A DNA stretch of 64,000 bases from Mucidula mucida (taxonomy: Eukaryota > Basidiomycota > Agaricomycetes > Agaricales > Physalacriaceae), in the NCBI GenBank assembly GCA_015501055.1, contig JADNYV010000162.1, positions 20,034-84,033 on the forward strand, read 5' to 3'. The first letter of the stretch is position 1, and the number at the start of each line of letters is the position of its first letter. Below are positions 24,279 through 34,636 of the stretch, piece after piece. The position numbers and the translations under genes were made by a program. The notes beneath the pieces are model-generated. The model was not told where the DNA came from. It did not search any database and saw only the letters and a list, made by a program, of their open reading frames with translations.

Positions 24279-24759
24279 CTTTAGCATGCTGAATTTCTTA
24301 AGTGGTAGTGGTAATCATGTATTTTTCACTCAAGCGTCACTTGTAGTAGGCCTGATGAATTAAAATATACTACGCAATGCCTCATTCTGGTGATCTTGAC
24401 ATCGGATTCAGGCTTGGACTCAGAGTGTGAGATTTACCTTCAAGTTCTGTGCCGCACTCGCCCACATTATGCAGATCCAAGTTTGATGAACAAACACTTC
24501 AAGAGGACCGCACATCGCACCGAACACGTGCTGTCGTCAAAGCGCGACTCCGTAGACCTCAGGTGAGCAACTGAGAACGACCCGGATGCCAATTTGGATC
24601 TGAGGGATTTCAGCTGAATTCCGCGATACTTAGAAAATTCTCCTTGAGGCTGGTGTCAAGATGCCCAGCTGGACAAAGGATGGCTCATCACGATGTTGAG
24701 ATCGACGCCATTCTGCCGCCTTCCCACGCACCTCGCCCAGCCGGAGCCGAAGCTTGCTA

Positions 24760-25110
24760 TCACCCGCCTCCCGACGTCAATCTTGCAATTAAGTAGTCAT
24801 CACTATGGCGTTGAAGAAATAAGGTGAGTTCAACTTCCCTCATCCGCATTCTGCTCAACATCCGCCAGAACTGCTCATTCCAAGTCGGCAATGACGCCAC
24901 ACTTAAACTTGAACTGCGTTTACCCAATTTGGAACTTGATGGCAATGAGATCTCTAGAGAATTCAGCGTTGATTCCGCGGTACAATTTCGGGCTAGGAGC
25001 AAGCGGTACGTTGCTGTGCTATTCGCGCTCTGAAGGCTCTTCCTGCCTTGTATGGGCGAAACTTCAAGAGCTTTCAAGTCTGAGCGGCGGTAGTCAGCAT
25101 CACCCGCCAT
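24760..25110 (-). repeat. R1 sub-module, inverted copy
   Basis: On the minus strand this encodes NSTATYRLLLARNCTAES...PSSSKLGKRSS. It aligns with NATRTVTYRSFLVQSCTAEL...PSSSESGELMG at 45061-45200 in R1 copy 2. At the DNA level ACGTACCG, TGTACCGCGGA and GTGTGGCGTC occur in the same order in both. It is a degenerate fragment. Confidence 0.6.
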
Positions 25111-28100
25111 GTATTACGTTGGTTGATTACTGACCTACCTTCCTTCAGACCTCCCTTCAGGGTTTCCGACCTCCAATCAAGACCTTGCATCTCCATCGGC
25201 TAGTTGTGCCTTCACTCGTATCAGTCTCCTTGTCGATCGCCATCTAGATTAAAGATGTCGACACTAGTCGACGACTTGACTCCTGGCGCAGCACTTTCTC
25301 ACTGACTCATTCATCGCAGCCTCTTTTGTTTACTCGGCTTGGCACTGTACTCGCCCTGTACGGAACTTCGTGTCTCTTTGAAGAGCTTGGAGAGGAATCC
25401 AACGCCGCAGTAAGTCTTGACTTTGTCCACGCCTTCTGATTGCTCGAACCTTGCAGCACTATACTCTTGTGCTTCCGGACATCGCTGGAACAACTTAGGC
25501 CACTGAAAGGACGCTCATCAAAATGACATCGAACAAGTTATTACTGACTTAGCCAACATTACAGATGACGCCTCTCGACTCGCCATCGCGCGGCCTTGAA
25601 ACGTGCTGCATTTGTTACTTTATGGAGAACACATTTTGTTACCTCTGGCTGCGGAGCACTAGCAGTTTCTTACAGAAGCGAAAGAAACCGGTCTATTTTG
25701 TCATATGTGTAGTACAAGCGTAAGTTACTTTGTATAACGCATGCTGGTATACTAACGAGTCCGTTAAACAGGTGTAGAATAGCGTCGGTATATAAATAGA
25801 GGGGCTGTAAGGCTACGCATGGGAGGAGTATGGTGTCAGATGGCAGCCTGACGTCGTCGGCGAGCTCGATGTTTGGCATATGCCGGCGGTGCGGTGATGT
25901 CGGTGAGACAAGGGTGTCTATGGATTTATCAGGAAGGAAGAGAATTTCGAACAGTAGAAGGCGCCTAAATTCTCTGAGCTTACCTGCTGTGGCGTTTCGT
26001 TTTGACAACCAAGGCATCCCCCCGATCATCATCATTGACGACGCTGCCTGGCTGTGGTAAAGCTCCTTCCGTTACGGGGCGTCTTGGCAATGAACTGAGG
26101 CCGCTGTTAGCTGAAGGGTATTTACCATGAGTACATACCTGATAGACCCTTTGTAGAAGCTTTGCATCCCGAATTTAACGAGATCCCGTTCCACGTTGAG
26201 AAGCGCTACAGGCTCTCGACTACCGTCTGAATCGAATTGAGTATCAGGTTCCAGGCGCGGCTGACTCCGACTCATTGAGCTTTGGTTGATGAACGCAGAG
26301 TGTAAGAGCATTGAGGGGTCGGATACAGAGCTGCATTGCTGCGTTGACTGATTATAGAAGCATCTTGCATCTCCTAAGGCAAAGCCATAATATCCTAAAT
26401 GGTATGTTCAACTCTGTTGAGCCGCAAACCGTTGATTGACGCACCTTCGGACATGTCAGAGAGTGTGGAGGACGTGGAGGCGGTATTCGGGCACGGAATG
26501 AACAGTGTAGGAGAGTACATGCCTCACGTGGATTTTGAGATCTGCGGGGAACATGCTAGTGGTAGTGTCACCTGCCTGATAGACAGAGCGCGGGCAGAAG
26601 ATGTTGGAGTGGGGGGTTCTGAGTTGAAGGAGGAGCACGGACACTGTCGTTCACCCTGCCAACACCCTAAGTCCTAGCCAAGTTGCTGTGCCGGTTAACT
26701 CCATGCTCCTGCTGTGCCATCCATCATGCGACCCGGCCCCGACTTCGCCATCCCCAACGCGCCCAGCCCCTTGCAGGCTGACATCATATCGAAGCACTGC
26801 CTTCGGGCCCCCCCTTGGCGTCGTCAAAAGGGAGGGTGAGGCCTGAGCGTGTCGCTCCCGCCTTAACGAGGACCGCTTTAACGGACGGGTTCTAAACCAA
26901 GAAAGTCAGAACACCTGCACTTGACGACAGAGCAGCAGAAACATGGTTAAAGCCACTGTGAAGATACCTCCAGCACTGGGCTTTGGAAGTAGGCTCAAGG
27001 TCGGCCCGCTATCGACAAAACCACGGTGCTGAAGATGGCTACGCGATGGAGGAAAAGAGGGCGGGAAGGAAGCAATGGAAGAGGAGGCTCACCTTTGGGC
27101 ATGGTCAAGAGGGTGAACAAAAGGAAAAGCAAGACGGCAAGGAGCTGCTGCTTGACGCCGGACATGGGCGTCAAGACGAAGGTCTAAAAAAACTAGCGCC
27201 AGTTTAAATACGTGCCCATGTGACTGAAACGCGGTCAGGACTCGGCGGCAATCTATTGCCGGGCATGAGTCATCACCCAGATAAAGGCGGTAAGGCTGTC
27301 GTCATGGCCTTGGCGCCCTTTATCGTCATCAGATGTCATCTCGCAATTGGAAGTATTGACTGAGGAATGATTCTACGAGACCCATATGCATGGTACTCAA
27401 AGTAGCATGATTGTGATGACATGATGCGCACAAGAGCTCGAATAATTTATAAACCGCGTAGCGCATGATATCTACGAGGCGCAGTACCGAACCCCATAAC
27501 AACCGCATGGCGTCGGGACCAGTTAGATGGGTTTCGAACTCCTGGATTTTCGTGTCTGTAGGTGGCGTGAGATATGTAGGGCGTTTTCCACCGCAGAAGT
27601 CGCAGACGTAGCGAGGCTGCGACAGGCACACACGAAGGGCGCTCAGAGTCTGGTACGGCCCTGCGAACACAGGTTGCTGCTCGCTTGCGCAGGGATGAAG
27701 GCTGATTGAGACTAGCCTGCGTGCGTTCGCTGCCGGGCATCTGAGGAGTCGTGATTGCCAGGCGGACGTCGACTCCTTCAGCTAACTCGGCAAACAGATC
27801 TCGCTGTAACGCTGTCCAATCATGCCGGGCCGAACCTGGTTGATAACAGCAGGTGCACGAAGACCTCTGTTGACTGCTGCTTCTTCTCAGATGAGAGTTG
27901 TACGGCCTGATACCCTTCGGTTGAATAGGCACTTACGAGAAGGCCCGATTGAAGGAGGATTGTCTTGCCGGTTCCTATCCTTAACGGCGTGAACTGAGCA
28001 AAGTGTACCCAGTCACGGGTGGAGGAGTCCATAGAAATGCGAATAGGGTCGTATTTAAAGGAACACAGCCGTCTTTACTCTTAGATGCAGCTGCGCCGTC

Positions 28101-28408
28101 GCTTTACTCGCTTGATCAGCATCTCTCGGGCCGCTACAATTTCAGACTCCGTCCGGCGATCGTCACGGTCCTCAAGGACGCGTCTTTGTCAATGTTTGCG
28201 ACTGCAACCATCCGTTTGGCGCTCGATTGTTGATTCTCGGCGGGCACATATATACAGGTGAGCGCCGCGTCCGTTCCCCTGGACCGAGCGTAAGCGCTGA
28301 CGGCTGTTGTTGGCGGTGCTAGGACGTCAGACCCGTAAGGTCCCCCGGGAACGCCTCCGCCAGTACCACAGCAGCTCGCTGCTCTCCACCACCCCCTGCC
28401 CCTCACAA
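25111..28408. other. Unassigned tract with weak minus-strand coding traces
   Basis: 25670-26311 on the minus strand has two frames (FEILFLPDKSIDTLVSPTS..., and VALLNVERDLVKFGMQSFYKGS) that look like exons of one unknown gene. 27329-28032 on the minus strand holds LRIGTGKTILLQSGLL, a Walker A-like GTGKT, followed in other frames by DWTALQRDLFAELAEGVDV and CDFCGGKRP. This may be the remnant of an ATPase or helicase-like gene, but frames are broken and no B motif is seen. 26.7-27.3 kb shows nothing. Confidence 0.35.
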
Positions 28409-30295
28409 ATGCCGTTGACGCGCCTCGCTGTCAAGAAATTGGTGGCGCGGTTCTTCCCTAATTCTAGGTGCGTCGGCTCGCAAACGTCTCCCAGAGCCCC
28501 TGCCCCAACGACCCCCTAGCTTCAGCACCTCCCTGACCAGCGACGACGGTGGGAAGACTTTTACGCTCGCCATTGACGTCGAAGAACTTGCTACCCGCCG
28601 TCACATGGACGAGGACCCCGCCTCGCACAATGCCGACCCCGACGTCGTGCAGGAATTGCTCGGCTCTGTTCGCCAGCCTCACACCGCTGTCCACGGCGAC
28701 TTTCCTTCTCGCAGCCGCGCCCCCCCTCGAAAGTCGTCTTCCAGGAAAACGACGGCCTCGCACGGGCCGCCGCCAAACAAGAGGCAGAGGATTGAGGAGC
28801 AGGAGACGATTCCCCAGGTTTCATACCGGTGCGTGAGCCCGTCGCGCCGTTCGCTGTTCGCGCTGACGCGTGTTTGCCAGTAAGGTACCGTCCGCCATCC
28901 CTCCTCACCCGAAGGTGAAGCCCAATCGCAACCAGCGCCGGAAGCAAAATCACGTCCTTCGTATGAAGGAAGAGGCCGAGACCTTCAAAGCCGACGGTCT
29001 TCAGGCGGCGGCCCTCCCTGCCACGACGACGTGGTGGATGGGGACGAACTTTCCCTCCTACTCCGCCGCGCAAATCAGGGCAGCTCACGCGTCTCCCTAC
29101 GGCATCGGTCGTCGCCTCTCTGGTGTAACTATGGTGCCTTACTTGAAGTAGGCCCCCTCTGTTTGTTTTACGGCCGTCAAATTGATCATGCCGTAGCAAA
29201 GCAACCCGATTCCTGGATGCACAGGGTCGTATGCTCGTTTACCGCTCAAAGATCACGGACAACGTTCGGGAACGCATGGGCGATTTCCTCAAGGAGGCCA
29301 AGGCTTTCGTCAAGGCATGCAGCCCGATGTCCGAGGACGACATGGCTGCCAACCGCCGAGGTAGGCACTGGTTCTGCATCGCGGGGGCGGACCGCAACAA
29401 CAAAACGGTCGGTCCTTCCTCCACTCCAGCGATCGTCTCTTGACATGGGCTTAGATTCCTGCCTTTTCAAATTGGCATCAGGATAATGAGGCCCAGATCA
29501 ACCACTTCTTCCGGCCCGGTACGGCTTTCGCGTTCTTCAAGTAAGTGGCACATCGCACCTGCATCTAGTCAAGGCTGATGGGTTTCAGTGGGCTCGCAAG
29601 CTCCATGGCAGAGGTTCATTTTCCTGGTGTTGCTGCGCGCTATAAAACCTGCAGAGAATACATAAAAATCAAATATGGCATCACGACCCCCTTCGGACTC
29701 TTCTTCAACTGGTGCTTGAACGCGCCGCGACCTGGCGTTAAACGCGTCCATTGCGACCCGCACGTTGACTTCAAAAACATCGCCCTCGGAATATGCATTG
29801 TTTTTGTTTATGGTTGGTCCCGGCGCCCCCCTGTCACGCCTTCTGACCGCTCCACAGGTGTCTTTAACTTCCGTGAGAAGGCTTGGCTGGTCATTTGGGA
29901 GGCCGGGATCTGCTTGGAGCTCCCCCCCGGCGTCTTTCTTCTTTATCCCTCCTCTCTCTTCTTTCACTTCAACGTTGATCGTACGCTTCGTGTGTCGCCT
30001 TCTGGTTGCCTTTCTTCCTGACGTCTTCGCAGGTGTTCAAGTCGTAACCACCGCCGACGGAGAACGCCCAACTCGTGAAAATTCAGAACCTCTTCATCGA
30101 CCTTCAGACGTCTCTGAAGAGGACTGGGAGGATGGTAATGGGCGGGGTTCCGTTGTATGGTTCAATCAGGCCTCAATGTTCCAGACGTCTGAAACAGGGT
30201 ATGAGACTTTGGAGACAGCACGAAGGAAAGGACACTCGGGTAATGCAGATGGAAAAAAGTTCTTGAGCAAAGACGGCGTCTTTCCTCGATGTTAG
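28409..30295 (+). CDS. Putative 2OG-Fe(II) dioxygenase (TET/JBP-like Agaricomycete family), intact
   Basis: Eight exons (28409-28467, 28520-28828, 28881-29147, 29197-29407, 29455-29540, 29589-29812, 29858-29980, 30033-30295) give 513 residues with every phase matching and no internal stop. Introns are 45-52 bp; intron 4 uses an unusual GTCGGT donor. Residues 1-150 are polar with basic clusters (PPNKRQR), likely a nuclear signal. The C-terminal core has H369-V-D371 in HCDPHVDFKN, then VFNFREKAWLVIWEAG, LELPPGVFLLYPSSLF and H422, fitting the HxD...H iron triad of a double-stranded beta-helix. This spacing and the LPPG..LLYPS signature resemble dioxygenases expanded in mushrooms, some described as TET/JBP-like 5-methylcytosine oxidases. 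Substrate is therefore inferred only. It lies alone between repeat tracts, with the inverted repeat starting 500 bp downstream. Confidence 0.7.
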
Positions 30296-30787
30296 ACATG
30301 TATCATAGCTGTACAGGATGATCGGCCACCGAAGTACGCTCCCCTCTTATTTTGATCGTGCAGCAACAGCGTCCTGTACGTTTTATCGCCGCTGCACAGC
30401 AGGCAGCCCGACGTGTGAGTCGTGTGCGGCGGCATCGCTATCGTCCGGATGAAAGCGTTGAGAACACTCAAGGGTTTTCTAGGCTTTGAATGCGTGCGGT
30501 GGTTGCTGGTCATGACTGAACGAGAAGGCGCGACGCCGATATTACCCAGGAAGATCTGACAGAGGCGTAATCTCGAGCGTCGAGCGCGAATCTAACCCAA
30601 TCCTGTACGTGATGGTACGTGATGAAGTTTGAAGCTCCGGGGAATGAGCATGAGACCGAATTTCTCCCCGTTTCCACTCTGCCGCCTCTCCTGCGCGGCA
30701 GGTGACAGTACGCTTGGAAGACCGTTCGAGACGTAGATCTCCGGACCCCAATTCCTCGCTGACTTGTCTTCTACTGCGAATGCTTCG
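30296..30787. other. Intergenic, no gene seen
   Basis: Short frames only, including a minus-strand one (30542-30838) that runs on from the inverted-repeat arm. No recognisable protein. Confidence 0.4.
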
Positions 30788-31170
30788 TAGATGACAGTGA
30801 CGCTTAAACATGTCGTCGTGAATGAAACCTCTTGCCAACCAGACTTCGACTTCTATGTCAGAGGGCAGCCAGAGCCTGGGGCATAGCCCGCCGGGCTACG
30901 AGTGCGGCTGTGGCCAAAGTGCATAGGCACGGAGCGTATAACGTGAAGATACATATACGTCGTCGAGAGCATAGCTGTAGCCCGTCGAGCTAGGACATGC
31001 CACCAGGCATGTAATCCGTGGACGTCGGGGTGTGAAGACACATACACGTCGTCGAGAGCATAGCTTTAGCCCGTCGAGCTAGGGCATGCCACCGGGCATG
31101 TAATCCGTGGACGTCGGGGTGTGAAGGTACATACACGTCGTCGAGAGCATAGCCGTAGCCCGTCGAGCTA
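30788..31170 (-). repeat. Left arm of a composite inverted repeat
   Basis: Read on the minus strand, this arm consists of three copies (one partial) of a roughly 90 bp unit A (CACCCCGACGTCCACGGATT ... GTCGAGAGCATAGC complement), then one unit B (TTATACGCTCCGTGCCTATG...), then about 95 bp of flank beginning GTAGATGACAG on the plus strand. The outer 190 bp is nearly identical to the outer part of the right arm at 34127-34580 in opposite orientation. Every A and B unit contains one TAGCCCGNCGGGCTA-type palindrome. Confidence 0.8.
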
Positions 31171-32462
31171 GACGTAGGGCTGTCGTCGGAAGCAGCAGAC
31201 CTCGAAGTCGGCGTGCTTGTCGGTTCGGTGAGGCATGGGTCAACACCTGGAATCGAGTAAGAATCAAACCGGCGGAAGCTAGTGGGTCCAACTCTACCTT
31301 TATGTAGAACTCGGAGGTCACCCTGAAACGAGACCATGTCGGGGTCTTTTCGTACGACGATATGGACGAGATCCAGGACGGAGAAGGCTCTGTCGTAAAC
31401 GCCCTTGCTGACGTGCTCAATGCCTTTAACGATTTTTCGGCCTTGAATGTCCGGGAGGGGATCATATTGGTCCAGCAGGTTCAATGTAATGGTGTAGAGC
31501 GAAACAATGATGGGGTAAAGCCCGTCTTACTGATGCGATGTCAGCGTGCAGCGGGACAGCAAAGATTTCACGACGCACTCGGGACACGATACCAAATCGT
31601 CAAGGCTCCATTGACGTGCTACTCGAAGCGCGCGCCTCTGTACCTGCTCCTCTATCCTTCTTCATATAGGCAGCAATTATGGATGCTCCTGAATTCGAGT
31701 ACCGATACGTATAAAGGACTCCGGGTTTCTCAGGCTCCCCGACAAAGTCCGGCACTTCCTTTGGAATTGAATGGCGTCTCCCCACTCAACGTTGGTGTGA
31801 CCAGGCAGAAGAACGACAGGTAGGTAACGCTTGCTGGAAACTTGCGCCTAATGGCGACATGGCAATGTCCGTTGATCCCGTGTCTACACAATCTCTCCAG
31901 CCGGCGTACATGAGGACAAGCAACAACGGCCGAAGTGACATTCGACATTAGTAGCCGCACTGTCTCCTGCAAAAGCAATGTATTCCAGGGCGTAATCATA
32001 GGCTATAGCGAGGAAGGGAGGTGACATGTATCCAACCCCAGTCATCCGCCTAAATCTGCGTTTGGAGGGCCTGCCACTGCCACCAAGAAGAAGAAAAATA
32101 GTGAGGCGCTTGACAGCGAGTCGAATGTACGCGTCGAGGTAGAATATACCTTTGCGATATGAACGAGACCAAATACTGCAAGGATGTTTAATCGGCTAGG
32201 TGTCACAACAAAAGCCTACAACGGCGAGCAGCTGAGAAAGTGCGGTGCTGTTGAATCCGTGAAAGCCTGATATGCGATTCAGAACTGAGAAGCTTACCGC
32301 GGCATATCGTCTAGACGCGTGAATGCCCCGGACCGGAGGATTAGGTCGTCGTAGGCCCATGCGATTAATGATGTGATGTGAACAGTAGAAAGTAGGGGAT
32401 GCAGAGATACTCCGCGGACGGAAGGTGGCTATTGACGGCCGGGCCGGCAGCTTGACGATCAT
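31171..32462 (-). CDS. Unrecognised minus-strand gene remnant inside the inverted repeat
   Basis: Several minus-strand frames look coding: 31999-31730 (MITPWNTLLLQETVRLLMSN...), 31550-31180 (SLYTITLNLLDQYDPLPDIQ...VYDRAFSVLDLVHIVVRKD...), and 32462-32196. The last runs into unit A of the left arm, so the arm may truncate the gene. I could not join them by convincing splice sites and do not recognise the family. It is divergently arranged to the alpha/beta-hydrolase pseudogene at 32672. Confidence 0.3.
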
Positions 32463-32671
32463 GTTCGACGCTTGCTAGCATTCTCTGTCGTCACTCATTG
32501 CTCTATCTGTTTGTTTTGTACAATAAATCCTCCCCGTGGCTACACGTTTCGATTTTGTTCTGGTGGTTATGGCCTTGACAGCGATCAGCCGGGGCCTAGC
32601 AGTCCCATCGTCCTCCCGTTCCCTGAAGTCTTCAAAAGCCGAGGCGTGTGATTCTGACAGCCCTCAACATC

Positions 32672-33911
32672 ATGTCTACCTACACTAATGGCCATGGACC
32701 CATCAATGACCAAGGCGGCGAGCTGTTCTATACCGATAGCGGTCCCGAGACGATTGTTATCTTCCATGGAAGGGCATTCACAGGTCGTCAGTATTTTTAT
32801 CATCTCAGCGCATATCGGCAGTCTACCTACGCACTATCAGACACGTTCCATCGCCTGCTCCCCATGGCAGCCGCACATAACTTGCGGTTGGTGATACCTA
32901 ACCGCCGTGATTTACGCTGGATCCACGAAGTATCACGACAATGATCTACGATCATTGAGAGAGGGGAGCCGCGAGTTCTTGGAATTGTTAGGATTAGAAA
33001 CCATTACTTTCTTGGCGTGGTATATCAAAACGAACGGGCTTCCCAAGCTGAGCGCGGATCGCAAGTCGGGTGGGCTAGTCACCATCGGATGGAGTCTAGG
33101 AGCTAGCACGTACGTGACCGTCTTTCATTAAACGGTGCTCCTCGATAACAAATAGTACGCTCTAGGCCTCTCGCGATGCTCGCCTATCCAGACCTCATTC
33201 CGAAGGAGCTATACTCCGCCATTGAGCCCTACTACAAACAAATGATCTTCTATTGCACTCTCAGACGCCCCGCACCTGGCCTTCGGATACGACCAGCCGC
33301 CGGAAGGCTATAACCCCTTTACTGACCCAGATCTCAAATCGCCTGAAGAAGTATTCGCCAACTTCGGCGTCTGGGTCAGTTCGTACTATGACCATCCGGA
33401 TCTTGCCTCGCGCACGCGCAAGGGACTGGATTTCAGCAAGCGTGGACCCAAAATTACGCTGGACAATGTGACACCGGAGGATATCAAGGACAACTTTGAC
33501 GGCGATGCGGCTGGACGTATGGAGGTTCCTATGTATGTCGGCTGACATATAGTCTTAGATGCGTCAACTGACAACCGGCGATCTTTAGGTACTTCGTTGG
33601 TATGCAGCCAACCCTTCGTACGCAAACGGATCACGCGCTGTGGGATGAAAAGCTCGTGCAGAACGTTCTCCCCGAGCTGGAGACCGTGCATCAGTTCTGC
33701 ACCGCGACGAACTGGTATTGTGTATGGGGCTTCTTCGAGAATGAGCGACTACTCATGGAACATAACGCTGCGGCTATAAAGTCCGCTACTTTAAGTTGCG
33801 CGAACCACTTTGTGAGTAACGACCTAATGCGCAAGACGCGACTGATTCACGTGTCGTGAAGGTTGGGATGACCCCAAAGCGTATATGGATGCCATTCTCA
33901 AAGAAATTTAG
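32672..33911 (+). pseudogene. Alpha/beta-hydrolase fold protein, two frameshifts
   Basis: The start ATG gives MSTYTNGHGPINDQGGELFY, then the family hallmarks: VIFHG (oxyanion region), LRLVIPNRRD, YAGSTKYHDNDLR, and the nucleophile elbow GWSLGAS with the catalytic serine. The reading ends WDDPKAYMDAILKEI-stop near 33911. Introns are recognisable at 32787-32840 (GTCAGT), 33110-33165 (GTACGT) and about 33533-33588 (GTATGT). Two lesions break it. One extra T at 32911-32913 separates NRRD from YAGSTKY, and 10 extra bases (33254-33263) separate KQMIFY from DAPHLAFGYDQ. The last splice (after ANHF) also fails to keep phase. It was a full-length enzyme of about 330 residues, substrate unknown, enclosed by the inverted repeat. 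Confidence 0.75.
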
Positions 33912-34126
33912 TTGTAGGGAGATGATCGCTAGCACTTGGAGTCCTATAATGCCTAATATTCATCAAAAAAATACTTCTTCACCGCTCGGATCGAACACGA
34001 CGTCGAGCTACATTCACACCTAGTAGATTTTCTTGAACTCAGGGCTATCACATTACTTAGATAATCTTATGGAAGAGAAGAGCAAGTAACATGTGTCGTA
34101 CTGACCGTTCAAGGCTGTATGGATCT

Positions 34127-34580
34127 TCACACCCCGACGTCCACGGATTACATGCCTGGTGGCATGCCCTAGCTCGACGGGCTACAGCTATGCTCTCGAC
34201 GACGTATATGTATCTTCACGTTATACGCTCCGTGCCTATGCACTTTGGCCACAGCCGCACTCGTAGCCCGGCGGGCTATGCCCCAGGCTCTGGCTGTACG
34301 GCTATGCTCTCGACGACGTATATGTGTCTTCACACCCCGACGTCCACGGATTACATGCCTGGTGGCATGTCCTAGCTCGACGGGCTACGGCTATGCTCTC
34401 GACGACGTATATGTATCTTCACGTTATACGCTCCGTGCCTATGCACTTTGGCCACAGCCGCACGCGTAGCCCGGCGGGCTATGCCCCAGGCTCTGGCTGC
34501 CCTCTGACATAGAAGTCGAAGTCTGGTTGGCAAGAGGTTTCATTCACGACGACATGTTCAAGCGTCACTGTCATCTACTC
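34127..34580 (+). repeat. Right arm of the composite inverted repeat
   Basis: Unit order is A-B-A-B followed by the shared flank (CTCTGACATAGAAGTCGAAG ... CACTGTCATCTA). The last A-B-flank is nearly identical to the reverse complement of the left arm. The unit number differs between arms (A-B-A-B versus A-A-A-B), so units have been gained or lost separately. The arm ends 57 bp before the stop codon of the large minus-strand gene. Confidence 0.8.
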
Positions 34581-34636
34581 CTTGTGGATCAGCTCTTCGC
34601 ATCGTGTACTATCTACCCGCCGTCATACTGCTGCAA

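Noticed and set aside
19600..24400. CACTA terminal inverted repeats
   Set aside because: CACTA and TAGTG-like words occur near 19608 and 24306 but do not extend into matching repeats, so no element borders are claimed.
27820..28032. P-loop ATPase or helicase gene
   Set aside because: Only GTGKT is seen; the first glycine of Walker A is replaced and no Walker B or following motifs keep frame.
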